Shown here: piece by piece, positions 20,164 to 31,228 of the stretch
Layout of the letters: each line of letters opens with the position of its first letter
How positions within the stretch are numbered: the stretch's first letter is position 1
Origin: Fistulifera solaris
Lineage: Eukaryota; Bacillariophyta; Bacillariophyceae; Naviculales; Stauroneidaceae
Direction: 5' to 3'
Length of the DNA stretch: 64,000 nucleotides
Assembly: GCA_030295235.1 (NCBI GenBank)
Contig: AP026127.1
Span: forward strand, 1,242,501 to 1,306,500
The notes under the pieces: generated by a model
Told to the model about the DNA's origin: nothing
The model's database searches: none
The model's input: the letters and a program-made list of their open reading frames with translations, nothing else
Program-made: the position numbers and the translations under genes

Positions 20164-21715
20164 ATGAGCGAAGACAAGCCGAATCGAATGAGAGATGCTC
20201 CGCCCCAACTTACCTTTGATGATGGCTCTCGTGCAGTCCTCGCCAATGGAGAACAAGACGAAATTACCCCGCCGCGACACTCCAATTTACGTCAAAATAG
20301 CACCCAGATCAAGTCAATTCAAGAATATTATGAAATCGATCGTATTGTCTCTCAAATTCAACACTACCAACGAATTGCTCTCCAATTTCCCGATGAATTA
20401 CTCGGTGATGCACCGGAAGTGTGTTGGGCACTCGAAGAACGTCTACCGAAGGCACTGATCTTCTGTTTGGGGGATACAACATACGCGTCGTGTTGTCCCG
20501 ATGTGGTAGCGGCCGCGCATTTACAAGCCGATTGTTTGGTACATTACGGTCATGCCTGTCTTTCGGCGACCACCAGTCAGATTCCTGTCATACACAGCTT
20601 TGGGCAATTAGAGATGGATGTAGAGACGTGTGCTGCACAAATTGTGAATCAAGTAAAAGACGAAGTCGAATCATCAAACATTTCCCTGTTGCTCTTCTAT
20701 GAACTCCATTATGCGCATGCAATGATTGACCTCGCTCACCGACTATCGGACACAATACATGTTACTCTGGCCCAAGTCCCGGAAACTACAGCCAGCGTTC
20801 CACAAACCGAATCCGATCCGAACGCCATCCGTGACGACAACGAGGAACAGCTTCATTTGGGTGGATTGAAGATTCCCGCCTTGTCAGATATATCCTACCA
20901 TGTTTTACTTTATGTTGGATCAGAGAGCAGTCGACAATATCTGAATATCATTCTTTGCTTTCTTTCCACTACTGAACGTCCACGGGCTTTTTTGGACGTA
21001 TGATCCGTCACAACAAGTCCTTTCCACTTCCTTGTCGTCGTCGTTTCAGCGACAACTGAATCGGCGCTTTTATTTGTTGCAAAAGGCGAAATTGTGTTCA
21101 GTTTTTGGAATTTTGGTAGCACAACTCTCCAATCCGACGTTACGAACCATTGTAAACAAATTACGAAACATCATTACCGATCACGGTCGATCGTCGTATA
21201 CATTTGCCGTCGGAAAGGTGAATCCGGCCAAGCTCGCCAACTTCGCGGAAGTCGAGTGTTTTGTTTTGGTAGCGTGTCCCGAACATTCTTTGTTGGACGA
21301 AGAACGCGAATACCCCACGAGTGTTATAACACCAATGGAGTTGTGCATGGCGTTGGGTGTGAGTGATTGGGGATCGACACCGTATTCACTGGATGCAAAA
21401 GATTTCTTGTGTTTGGAATGCACGACTACTGCTGAAAAGAACAAGGAAGATGACAGCAACTCCGAAACTAGCGACGATGCACCCCACTACAATCTGACGA
21501 CTGGACAATACGAATCGGTTCCGCAACGAGCGAGTGCCGAGATTGATTTGTCACTGTTGCCGGGACAAGGTAAACTCACGGAATATCAGAGCGCGGCTGC
21601 CGATTTTTTGCAGACTCGTGAATATCAAGGATTGCAAGTCAAGGCGGGAGAAACCGCAGTACAACGGGCACAGAAAGGTCAGCAAGGGATCGCTTCAAAC
21701 TACGGCAATCGATAA
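20164..21715 (+). CDS. Diphthamide synthesis protein DPH2
   Basis: Partner of DPH1 in the radical-SAM complex that starts diphthamide synthesis on elongation factor 2. ATG 20164 opens the frame. DPH2 blocks are clear: RIALQFPDELLGDA, DTTYASCCPDVVAAAH with the conserved Cys, VHYGHACLSATTSQIPVI, and in the second half VGKVNPAKLANFAEVECFVL and ACPEHSLLDEEREY with the later Cys. Near 20988-20993 the frame changes at a T6 run. With T5 it would read ERPRAFWTYDPSQQV, as in relatives, and give about 516 aa. No intron fits, so I treat it as a run-length error. Confidence 0.9.
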
Positions 21716-22540
21716 TGCAAGAACAAACTAACAGAGAGTATAATTCCGCTCATTTTCTCTAATAGTATATCTATGACAACAGAACATTTTGTCCAGGCAT
21801 TCATCATTTCGTTCCTGGAAATGGCCATGTAATTCCAGCCTCGACTACTCAGCTTGTAAACACGCGCCAGTCGATGGAAATCATCTGAGACGGTGGCCTT
21901 GACTAAAGAATCCTTCACGACACACCGTTTAACAGCACGCAAGGTCGCTTCTGCATCGAAAACACTCTCGTGATAGATCATATACATCCTTCTCTTTGCA
22001 TTTCAGACGCACTGAAATGGTTGACTGGCTGTATGTTTATCCTTTTGATGCCGTCTGATAAAGTGCCTCCATGCTGGAGTAGTTCGCCTTTGCGCGGCAC
22101 GGGGCTTTGCATTTTCATCGAAGGATTGACTGTTGTACAGTTTGAACGCTTCTCTGCCGTGCAAAAATCTTTCTTGTTCGCCTTTACACTGATCACGGTG
22201 GGAACTGACTTTGCGGCAGCCCTCTCCGCTTCTTTTGCGATTCTAAAATGGCCAGAAGCGTGAACGTATCGACAATGTCATCCTCCTCCTCGCCGTCACT
22301 ATCGCCATCGAAGAGACTGCCCCGCGCCGGTTTCTCATTTCTCGGAAGCGGATATTGTTGCAATACCGGAGGAAGCGGATCCGGTAACATTTCTACGGTC
22401 ATGTGTTGCGCTGTACGCACATCAATCGGAATCGCATGCATCAAATTACCAGTCGATCGAAATTTTGGGGCATCCAGGGCCCATAATTGCCACTGCTCAC
22501 ACGGCGGAGCCACCGGCTGTGCAAATCTATTTCTTTTCAT
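21700..22540 (-). CDS. Hypothetical protein, exon and frame structure unresolved
   Basis: A minus-strand gene starting at ATG 22540. The first 100 codons are convincing: MKRNRFAQPVAPPCEQWQLW, an acidic GDSDGEEEDDIVDTFTLLAI, then helical text. After about 22240 no single frame carries on. Each frame has a coding-like stretch in turn, including a 78-codon stretch without Met and HESVFDAEATLRAVKRCVVK near 21970. The switches fall next to A4 and T5 runs, so run-length errors may explain at least two, or there may be an intron. I do not recognise the protein. Boundaries at the 3' end are a guess. Confidence 0.45.
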
Positions 22541-23301
22541 ATTGAATAAGGTCGGTTGAGAAACTCTTAAAATTATAACAATTGTTGTTTCTTTTCCAAT
22601 TCAAGGTTGCAAAGGTTGGCCTTCGGCAAGGTTCTACAAGTGCATGCAATGAAAACGTTCAACGGTGGCTTTTTCGGCGGACCTTTTGGCTCTGGCAGCT
22701 TTTGCCTTGGCTTTGGCAACTGGCAACTGGCAACACCGCAGCAGCAACCACGAGTCGTTCTCTGACAATAAGCCGAACTGTAAGTGGCTCAGAGTTCTGT
22801 TGTACTTTTTTACATATATGTGATATATGTAAATTTATTTATCTACTTCAATTGGTTGGAGGCAATTATCCAGCGTAAGATAGTTTCGATTAAATTTTGA
22901 TAGAGTCACCATAGTAGAGAGTGGAAAAGTTGAAAAATAGCAGAAATTGGGCAGTACGAACTTCAGTATCGCTTTGCTAATTGAACGTCTCAAGAATGTT
23001 CTGCTGAAAAATTTAGCTCCGTTCGACAAGAGAATTAAGCAAATACTGAACCCTAAGCTAGATACGGATCTCGCGTGAAGAACACCACAGACACACAGAC
23101 CACAGACGGCAATTGAGTCAGTCGCGTCGTCAACTTGACGTCAGCAACGCGAATCTCTTGTTTTTTTGCAGCCAAGGAAAGCGAAAAACCGACGGCACGA
23201 CAAAAAGGTCAAACACAAAGCAGTCGACATGCAATCATTCCAACATTCGTTGCTTTTATTCACCAACAGTTATTATCGACAGAACATTCCATTGCAACAC
23301 A
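22541..23301. other. Intergenic
   Basis: Promoter region between divergent genes. It contains short tandem words around 22690-22735 (TTTTGGC/CTTTGGC, then CAACTGG twice) and an AT-rich stretch at 22810-22850. No gene supported. Confidence 0.5.
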
Positions 23302-24090
23302 ATGACTACCGCCGCATTAACTCGGTCAACACAGATGAAATGGGCCGTTTCGGGTTGGGCTTTCTTTATTGCCGAAAACGCCATCTTATCGGAAAATCGA
23401 ACATGGATCATTGATCAGCTCGGCGACGATGGTTATCATACTTTATACGGTACATTTTCGACTGCTGCCATGGTTTCAGTGGGATTCGCCTATTTTAAAC
23501 GAATAACTCGTCCCTCACCGTCACCGGCACGTCTATCTGCACTGGCATTGTCATGGGGATGCCTTTCGTCGGGATTGTTTCTAGCCTTTCAAACGGCTCC
23601 TTCCATGCAAATTCCCGTTTCACTTCAACAAAAGGAGGATCCAACATCCAATACACCCTCATGGAAACTGCAAGTGCGGTGTCCTTTCGATTTCACACAC
23701 GATCGAGACAACAATGAAACTGTGAAAGGAATTGAACGCATTAGTCGACACCCGGGTCTGTGGAGTCTGGCGTTGGTAGCTCTTAGTAATGCAGCTCTAC
23801 TGCCGCTGTTTCATCCTTTGCAGCTGTGGTGGATGGGGCCTACGGCAATCGCTTGGGTGGGTGGAAATCATACAGACGCACGATATCGACGAGGAATGGG
23901 CGGAACTTTGGACCCAGTCTACGAAAGTCAAACGAGTAATATACCATTGGGCGCTATCGTAACCGGACGACAGGGGAATCCTTCAGATGCATTGAAAAAG
24001 ATGCTGCAGGAAATCAAACCGCTGAATGCTCTCATTTCATTAGGCGTCGCTACGATATTCGTTTTAAGCCGAGGCCGAATTAAAGCTTGA
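23302..24090 (+). CDS. NnrU-domain membrane protein (Z-ISO relative)
   Basis: The 262-aa protein starts at ATG 23302 (CACAATGAC). NnrU proteins include bacterial denitrification factors and plant 15-cis-zeta-carotene isomerase, a haem-containing membrane enzyme. The signature is ERISRHPGLWSLALVALSNA (near residues 150-170), with the His of RHP, followed by GPTAIAWVGGNHTDARYRRG. Hydrophobic segments flank both blocks. An isomerase role in carotenoid synthesis is possible, but no plastid leader is visible, so I keep to the domain name. Confidence 0.75.
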   Translation: MTTAALTRSTQMKWAVSGWAFFIAENAILSENRTWIIDQLGDDGYHTLYGTFSTAAMVSVGFAYFKRITRPSPSPARLSALALSWGCLSSGLFLAFQTAPSMQIPVSLQQKEDPTSNTPSWKLQVRCPFDFTHDRDNNETVKGIERISRHPGLWSLALVALSNAALLPLFHPLQLWWMGPTAIAWVGGNHTDARYRRGMGGTLDPVYESQTSNIPLGAIVTGRQGNPSDALKKMLQEIKPLNALISLGVATIFVLSRGRIKA

Positions 24091-24192
24091 GAGAACATAC
24101 AACATTAATAACAACTGGTTTTTTGTTGAGAGCATACTTTTACATTTCAGACGGATAATGGGGGAAAACAACAGATAAAGAGTGATTACTCC

Positions 24193-25543
24193 TTAGAAAC
24201 CCCTGTGCAACGACATTTCACTTTTACGACTGGCATCGAGAATCTCATTGATTTCCTCGTCCGAGTTTTGACTGATTTCATTTCGTAACACTTCACAAAC
24301 ACCTTCCATACTCGGTCGCTGCTTTGCATCGCCCCATCCTCTGCGCAGCATATTGTTGATTTCCGGAGGCCATTTGGAGTCGGGGGCAGGGCGAGCGCCT
24401 CCAGCTACCACCTTTTTCTGAAACATACCCATATTGTATCCTTCAAAGGGCGTTTCCATCTTAAACATTTGCCACATAAGGATGCAGAATGAGTAGACAT
24501 CAACGTTTTCATTGTATGGTTTGTGCAACGCAATCTCCGGAGCCATGTATCGTGGACTGCCCGTGTCACCCGTGAGCTTAAAGTTCCCGTCTATGTCTCT
24601 TGCGTTGGGGTCGATCTCTTTACAAGGCCTAAATCGAACAATTTCACGTCATCGCGAACGTCAAAGCCAATGTTGTCCGCTAAATTCCGCATCAGTTTTC
24701 TGCGTGTTAGATGCGATGTGATATCATAAGAAGTGAGTGAGAAACCGCTATTGTCAAGTACTTACGTTTTATATCACGGTAAATGATGTTGCTATCATGC
24801 AAATACTTGATAGCACATCCGAGATCGTAAGCCACGGTGACTCTTTCCAACCAAAACGCCAATTCCTTTTTGCCCTTTCGGTCCATCATCCTTCCCAATC
24901 CCTTTGGCTGCTTCTTCTTCCACTTGGTTATCCGCTGCCCCATGATATCATACAAACGATCCAAGACGACAAAGTACTCGGGAGAAAAAGGTTTCCCCAA
25001 GCAAGTAGCTCGCATTTTGATAATATTGGGATGTCGAATAACTGCCAAGAATCGAGCTTCAACAGCTAGATCGACTACTCCGTTAATAAAGGTCGATGCA
25101 TCATTGAACGATGTGTCTTGTAACTTTTTGATGGCATATCGACAATCCTTTCCCTTTCCTCTAAGGCAATTCGCCTGCATAAAGCTTCTATCCTGTACAA
25201 TGTGATTGATATCGTCGTCGGCTACCTTTTCGGCGTTCGAGGCGCTTTGTGACACGTCTTTCAATTTGATGGCAACGATTTCGTTGACAACGCAGAATCC
25301 TCCCCGACCTAGCACCGTTCCCAACGTTAACTCTGGAAACTTAAGAGAGTGAGAAATATTGTGATTTGATACTTTTGTGGAATACACTTGCTACTTACCG
25401 CTGCTTTCGAACTTCGGAATACGCTCTTCGAGAGAAAGATCCAAGATCTGCGAGTTGTCCGTCTTGGCTTTCACCGTTTTCTCCGCTATCTTCAACAATT
25501 TTGACAGATCATGACCCTCAACGCTGGTAGGAATAGCAGGCAT
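24193..25543 (-). CDS. Protein kinase, diatom Ser/Thr or TKL-like
   Basis: Three exons read from high to low: 25543-25399, 25332-24766 and 24679-24193, with introns of 66 bp (GTAAGT to TTTCCAG) and 86 bp (GTAAGT to ATTTAG). Joined, they give ESSELTLGTVLGRGGFCVV (P-loop) and IYRDIK|PDNIGFDVRDDVKL. The catalytic Lys is in CRYAIKKL. HRD is YRD, DFG is DLG, and APE is intact in GSPRYMAPE. The C-lobe ends with MRRGWG-like and RPSMEGVCEVL helices. One base seems missing beside forward 24622-24627 (GLCKEID needs one more T), with no intron to explain it. Corrected length about 399 aa. Likely active; substrate unknown. Confidence 0.82.
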
Positions 25544-26380
25544 TCTCTAGAAGATCTATGATGTTTGAGTATTCAATGGATATACGGAGTTACAATATCA
25601 ACAACACAATCAACGACACAATGTCGCCGAAGATCACGAAAGTGCATGGAGTGAACAGTGAACGAAAAGAGTGGCTAATGGCATCCGGTATTTAAAAGTA
25701 CCGAACCCAGTGCCGATACGATTTCTAAGTGTCTGATCACGATGAATCTTTCCGTCCGTCGACCGTCGCGACGCTCTGTGATGGATTATAAGTTATAAGG
25801 ACTCTGAAGCATAGATTATAACACCAAATTGCGACTAAACTTGCTTGTTAATCCTAATTTACCATGATAGAACGTCTAATTGCGCTACAAACATAAAAAA
25901 GGTAAGATAACATGGTTCGAAAGTCTACAAGGTTTCCACGTAGACTCCGTAGGAAATTTATCTCTGTAGGGGTACCCGGATATTGCGCTTCTTTACAACG
26001 CCACTTTTCGGGTCGCCTTTGCACCAATTGCACAGGAACCCCAGTCACCCACATAAGTAAAACAAGCAGCAAGCAATATTAATGTTGAATAAGCGCTTTG
26101 GATACAGAAAAGAATGAAGGTGCAACGCGTCGAAAGTCTACGTAGTTTTCACGTAGCCGCCGTACTGGTAGGGAAATTTAGCGACAGAGGGGAACCCGGA
26201 AATGGATTTTTTCGATATTTTCGCGGCGCAAGATTTTATTGCGCGTGCGAGATGATGCGGCATCGTTGCGTTTCGAGTCACTTCGAGACTTTTGCTTCGC
26301 AAAGCAACTGATGGATCTTTTTCATCAATAATTACCGACCAACCTATCGTCTTTGAAAATCGAAGCTTGATTTCTGCCCA
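25544..26380. repeat. Intergenic with two dispersed 65-bp repeats
   Basis: Repeat copies at about 25918-25980 and 26129-26200 share GTCTAC, CACGTAG, GTAGGGAAATTTA, GACAGAGGGG and ACCCGGA with copies at 33472 and 33725. On the minus strand each reads toward a CTACGTGA-like word. The rest is promoter space between the divergent kinase and cyclophilin genes. Confidence 0.75.
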
Positions 26381-27435
26381 ATGAAGGTCATCACTGCCAG
26401 TCTTACTCTTCTCTTCTCCTTTTTCGCTATAGTGACAGCCAACAGGTGAGTCTCTTTTTGTTTCGATGACAGAGACCGACCTACGAGAAAGCATTAATCA
26501 CAAACTTCGTTCTCTCTTTTCAGCGAATTGGAGAAGGTCACGCACAAAGTATACTTTGACGTAGAAATCGAAGGATCATCCGATGGCGGTCGTATTGTGA
26601 TGGGATTGTTTGGCGATACCGTACCCAAGACCGTTGAAAACTTTCGAGCCTTGTGCACGGGTGAAAAAGGAACTGGAAAGTCTGGAAAGCCTTTGCACTA
26701 CAAGAACTCTATCTTTCACAGAATCATTCCGAACTTTATGATTCAGTAAGTGCTGTTGCGTGCTTGCCTTCAAATGGGCTCATGTTGCTCCGCGACGAAC
26801 TCACAAGATTCGTTTTTTTGCGCGATTATTATAGAGGTGGTGATTTCACTATGGTACGTTCCTTTTGCACCGAGTGTGTGACAATCTTTTAATCAATCAA
26901 GGCTAAGCAGCGCTATGCAGTTTAATGGACGTGGAGGAGAATCAATCTACGGTGAGAAGTTTGCCGATGAAAACTTCAAAATCAAGCATACCGGGCCCTT
27001 CTACTTGAGTATGGCAAATGGTAAGTTTGATGCATTAAACAGGAAGATAAGATATTGTGTTGGTGTCAATACCTAACTCGGTGATTGCAGCTGGACCTGG
27101 TACCAATGGAAGTCAGTTCTTGTAAGTCATTCTTGACTCGGTTGCTACCAGTAATCTCATCTTCTGCGGAAGTGCCTCACACTCGATTTCTTCATCTTCG
27201 TTTAACTCAGTATCACGACAGTCGCAACGCCCTGGTTGGATGGCCGCCACGTTGTGTTTGGCAAGGTATTGGAGGTAAGCAGACGCCTGCGAGAACTGTA
27301 GGTTCTTGTCAGGGATACGGATCTCATCTTTCATAAATACAGGGAGACGCTATTGTAAAGAACATTGAATCTCAAGGCTCCAACTCGGGCCAGCCCAAGG
27401 CAAAGGTTACCATTGTAGACTCGGGTGAGCTTTAA
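26381..27435 (+). CDS. ER cyclophilin B-like peptidyl-prolyl isomerase
   Basis: Catalyses cis-trans isomerisation of Xaa-Pro bonds. Seven exons: 26381-26445, 26524-26745, 26835-26853, 26921-27020, 27091-27121, 27211-27274 and 27343-27435, all with GT-AG introns of 67-89 bp. The spliced protein is 197 aa without any frame problem. Exon 1 encodes a signal peptide ([20 protein letters not shown]), so it enters the secretory pathway. Active-site residues are present: [15 protein letters not shown] (Arg, Phe, Met, Gln), SQFFITT (Phe) and [10 protein letters not shown] (Trp, His). No KDEL-type tail is present (it ends VDSGEL). Exons 3 and 5 are only 19 and 31 nt long. Confidence 0.95.
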
Positions 27436-28153
27436 ATTGTAGATGGGAGCTTACAGATATTGATAGTCATTCATTGCAGCCTTCCTAAAGAACATTAGCA
27501 CAACTAGATGCATGCTAATTCAAATGTTTTGATTGTATATTATCACTTATAAAACTTACTTGCATACGGATAAGAAAGGTGACGACTCGGCTATTCTTCA
27601 CCAATCACTGCACCCAATACCTAGTACCTCCATCGCTAACGGACTGTGAGATTATCGTCAATCCGTTTATGCCGCGTTGCTAAAATATTCTGATCCGGGT
27701 TTCACCATCACAGCACAAGAACTAGAGCGAGGTGAGTGACCTTTTGTCCTGCATTTGTTCTATTTTTGTGTTTGTTATGAAGCATTTGTTTGGGGCTATA
27801 TTTGTGTCAAATACATGATCCTTTGTTACGAAGAGAAAAAGAACCAGAACTTGAGCTTCATGCAAGGTGCCAAGAAGTCGAAAACGGCGGAGAAAAGAAA
27901 AAAGATCGTAAAGAAAGTGTCGTAGGAGTACCGGATGAGGCTAGATTCCATTTCGTTTTAATCTCACGTAGAGTTGTAGTAGTGTTGCTTTGTCGCAATG
28001 GAATTTACTATTTAGCACAATCTGAGGTTCTCGCGATAGATCGTCTCGGTTGCCTATCACTCACTTGCGTCGTCTTGCATTTGTAGCTTTGCTTTTGTTG
28101 TTACACAACTGAAAGCAAAGACCTTTTCTGTAATAATATCAATAGCTACATCA
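27436..28153. other. Intergenic and 5' leader of the GYF gene
   Basis: About 720 bp. A donor-like GAGGTGAGTG at about 27730 could mark a 5' UTR intron of the next gene, with pyrimidine-rich stretches before 28140. The 98-aa open frame at 27790-28086 lacks support. Confidence 0.4.
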
Positions 28154-31138
28154 ATGAGTTCTCCTTCATCCTTACGGCCCGCATGGCACCGTGGGGCTTC
28201 CGGAGGCGGACGAGGATTTCAACCTCCTCCGCAGGTGTCGAATGAACGCCGCACCTCCGGCGGTAATCCTCCCGAAGCGAAACAATCCAATTTCAATAAG
28301 TTTTCCGCGTTAGATGACGATGATGATCCGTCTCTCTTGGAAAAGAAGACTGAAGAACGCACGGCAAACTCGCGCAGTGAAGCATTGCGCAGCACGAATA
28401 ATAATCGCTCGGCCGCCACGAACGCGAAAGGACGCTCTCTGGCGGATCTCGCGCGGACTTCGGAACGGGAGAGAAGCGCCAGTTACGGAAGTGCAGGTGA
28501 TCGAAGTATCAGCGGAACGGCGGGAGTCAAGCCGGTGAGTGTGACTGCGCCGAATACGGAGGCACATGTTATTCGTTTCACGCGGGAAAAGCTCTTATCG
28601 ATGAGACCTGCACCGAGGGCGTCGCCACCGGACGCACTGAGAGAAGTGCTGGAAGGAACCGTCATTCTTTCGGAAGCAGCACAAGACCCCGTGTGCTGGG
28701 ATGTCTTTGATCCGGATACGATTTGGGCCTCTGTTGCTCGTGAACGCAAAGCCGCTCGAGCGGAACCGGATGCCGCGGGAAGGCGAACCAACAACCGGAA
28801 AGACAATAGTCGCTGGCAACGCGGTGTAGCTCTTCCCTCCGAGGAAGCCAAGAACCGTGAGAAAGACGCGGAAAATCCATCCGACTTATGGGACGATCCT
28901 GTTGGGGCAGGAGCGGCGGCGGACTTTAGTGCTTTCGGTGCAATGCCAGAAGATGATCTGTTTGACTTTGAGAAAATGGCGGAAGCCACGAGAAAGTTTG
29001 AAGAAGAAATACACGGAGATAGATCTCGAGCTATGTCAGAGGTGGATGATCAGGGCCCTCCATCGGCTGTCAAAGTGGACCCCAAGCGACCGCTGGCAAG
29101 TGTAGGAACCACGATGCAAACTGGTACGGCAGATGAAGTCAACGTTTTTGATGATTTCGACGATCCCGTCGCAGAAAGTGCGATTCTTCAAACGGATGCG
29201 ATCAAACCAGGTACTGAGGATAAAAGTGCAACATCTAAACTGATGGAGCTGATTGGTGTCACGAGGGAAGACAACACAGCCGCTAACGTTGCTGCTGTGC
29301 CACTCGTAGTCCCACCGACTGTCAATGCATGGAACAAGCCGAAAGAGGATGCTGCGGCACTTTCCCTCAATCCATGGGGCACATTACTTCCGGGGCAATC
29401 GGATAATAAGTCTTCTGGTTTTGATCTACAGGCGAGGCTTCGAGAAGCGGAGATGGAACGACAAAAGGCCACTGAAATGGAGAGATTCCGCCAGGAGCAG
29501 GAGCACCAACGATTACTTGAGCAACGACAAGCGGAAGAACGAGCACGAGAGCAGGCTCTACGACAGCAGCAAGATAGCGTTCAGTCGCAAGTCGAGCTTG
29601 TTTTGTTGGAGCGCATTTCAACTATCTTAGAAAATTCGTGGGGTCAATCGGATCTTGTGACGGTTCTAAGCGCTCTGCATGCGGAAGACAGTCGGGTCAT
29701 TCCACTACTCAATACGACAGACGCGCTTCGTGCATTGATTATCCGGAATCCGAGGCGCGTGGCTCTTCGTCCGAACCCTGTTTTTGGAACTGAAACACTC
29801 GTACTTTTGATGACGAATGCACAATGGCAACAAGACCAGCTTGCGAAACAGCAGCACTCTGAAGCTATCTCCCGTTCCCAACAAGAAGAGCTAAAACGCC
29901 GAGAAGAGCTATTGCAAAGGCAAAGAGCTGGCTCGACGAGTGTTCCGGCTATCATTCCCGGTGCTCCTTGGTACTATTCCGACCCACAGAACAACATCCA
30001 GGGTCCATTTCGTGGAGAAGAAATGCGCCAGTGGCTCGAAGCTGGTTACTTCAAGAGCGATTTGCCCATTAGTCAAAATCAGACAGGCCCATTCAAAGCG
30101 CTTTCGATATGGTTTCCTGATATTTCCGTAGCATTTGTGTACGAGACCGACGGTGGGCGTGAAGACGAAAAGAAGAAAGCCATGGAGGCTGAGAAGGCTG
30201 CTGCTGCTGCCGCCTCCGCAGCAGCGGCAGCAGCTGCTGCTGCTCAGGAAGAAAAGGAGCGCCGGGAAAGAGAAGCCGCAGAACGCGAACGACTGGCTCA
30301 AGAAGCTGCTGAACGTAAGAAGCGAGAGGAAATGGAACGTCAGGCAACAGAAGCTAGCCCTAATGAGTCTTCAAACCAGCTAAAGATGATGCTCGGGTTG
30401 GGTGGTAATGCGAATGTAGGTGTTTCTTCTGCTCCACCGAAGAACGACATTAAACCAAGTAAGGAGGAACCGAAAGCAAGAAATCCTGCAGTAGCTGAGA
30501 CACCAGTTAGCTCTCCAACGAAGAGCGCTGCTCCAGCCTGGGGACAGGCGGCAAAACCAATCGCAAAGAAGTCAATGTCAGAGATTCAAGAGGAAGAAGC
30601 AAGGGCAGCTGCTGCCGCTGCTTCAAGACGCGAGAACGGTCGGCCATCTGGAAGTGGTTGGGCGAACGTAGCCGCCTCGCGCGGTGGTAGTTCGGCATGG
30701 GCTGGAGGAGCAGCCAGTCAACGTCCTGCGGCTGTAATCCAGAGAAGCGCCCCAGCACCGACAGTGACAAGCCAGCCTTACGCTACAAAGTCCCAAGCCG
30801 CCGTTGCTCTCGCAAATGCACAGATGGCCGCGGCGAAGCCACAGACTAACACGACTCCCGTAGAAGACTTTGGTGCACAAATGTCTCCAGCACTTGAAAA
30901 GTGGTGCAAGGAGCAGATGCAGAAGCTAAATGGAACTGATGATCTTACTCTTGTAGCGTTTTGCATGACCCTGCAAGATCCAGTCGAAATTCGTCAGTAC
31001 CTGACGACGTATCTTGGCTCGACTCCGCAAGTCAACAACTTCGCGACTGATTTCATTAATCGTAAGAGCGGGAAAATGACGCAAGAGGAATGGGAAACTA
31101 CTGGAGCCAAGTCAAAAGCCCGCAAGAAGAAGCGCTAA
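28154..31138 (+). CDS. GYF-domain protein, GIGYF/SMY2-like translation regulator
   Basis: GIGYF proteins bind proline-rich partners through the GYF domain and eIF4E-type cap-binding proteins through an N-terminal motif, repressing translation. Single exon, 994 aa. The GYF domain (about residues 605-665) reads PWYYSDPQNNIQGPF and GYFKSDLPISQ. Near residue 140, VIRFTREKLLSMR sits where relatives have YxREELL; Tyr is replaced by Phe. Long charged helices (about 425-475 and 675-730, including an Ala-rich GCN-repeat run) and a C-terminal domain (LEKWCKEQMQKL, FCMTLQDPVEIRQYLTTYLG) complete the family layout. The basic end is KARKKKR. Confidence 0.88.
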   Translation: MSSPSSLRPAWHRGASGGGRGFQPPPQVSNERRTSGGNPPEAKQSNFNKFSALDDDDDPSLLEKKTEERTANSRSEALRSTNNNRSAATNAKGRSLADLARTSERERSASYGSAGDRSISGTAGVKPVSVTAPNTEAHVIRFTREKLLSMRPAPRASPPDALREVLEGTVILSEAAQDPVCWDVFDPDTIWASVARERKAARAEPDAAGRRTNNRKDNSRWQRGVALPSEEAKNREKDAENPSDLWDDPVGAGAAADFSAFGAMPEDDLFDFEKMAEATRKFEEEIHGDRSRAMSEVDDQGPPSAVKVDPKRPLASVGTTMQTGTADEVNVFDDFDDPVAESAILQTDAIKPGTEDKSATSKLMELIGVTREDNTAANVAAVPLVVPPTVNAWNKPKEDAAALSLNPWGTLLPGQSDNKSSGFDLQARLREAEMERQKATEMERFRQEQEHQRLLEQRQAEERAREQALRQQQDSVQSQVELVLLERISTILENSWGQSDLVTVLSALHAEDSRVIPLLNTTDALRALIIRNPRRVALRPNPVFGTETLVLLMTNAQWQQDQLAKQQHSEAISRSQQEELKRREELLQRQRAGSTSVPAIIPGAPWYYSDPQNNIQGPFRGEEMRQWLEAGYFKSDLPISQNQTGPFKALSIWFPDISVAFVYETDGGREDEKKKAMEAEKAAAAAASAAAAAAAAAQEEKERREREAAERERLAQEAAERKKREEMERQATEASPNESSNQLKMMLGLGGNANVGVSSAPPKNDIKPSKEEPKARNPAVAETPVSSPTKSAAPAWGQAAKPIAKKSMSEIQEEEARAAAAAASRRENGRPSGSGWANVAASRGGSSAWAGGAASQRPAAVIQRSAPAPTVTSQPYATKSQAAVALANAQMAAAKPQTNTTPVEDFGAQMSPALEKWCKEQMQKLNGTDDLTLVAFCMTLQDPVEIRQYLTTYLGSTPQVNNFATDFINRKSGKMTQEEWETTGAKSKARKKKR

Positions 31139-31228
31139 GTCGATCGTAACCTCTGTAAGCCCTAAGTTCCATTACGTTGGTTCAATAAATTCACTCAATT
31201 ATGATATAGAGCAGCCGGCAAAGGTCAA

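Noticed and set aside
21990-22010. In-frame TGA as a selenocysteine codon
   Set aside because: No Cys-containing homologue or SECIS-like hairpin could be identified, and the surrounding frame is uncertain.
28483-28989. 168-aa minus frame
   Set aside because: Shadow of the GYF-domain gene, Ser/Ala-rich from antisense codons.
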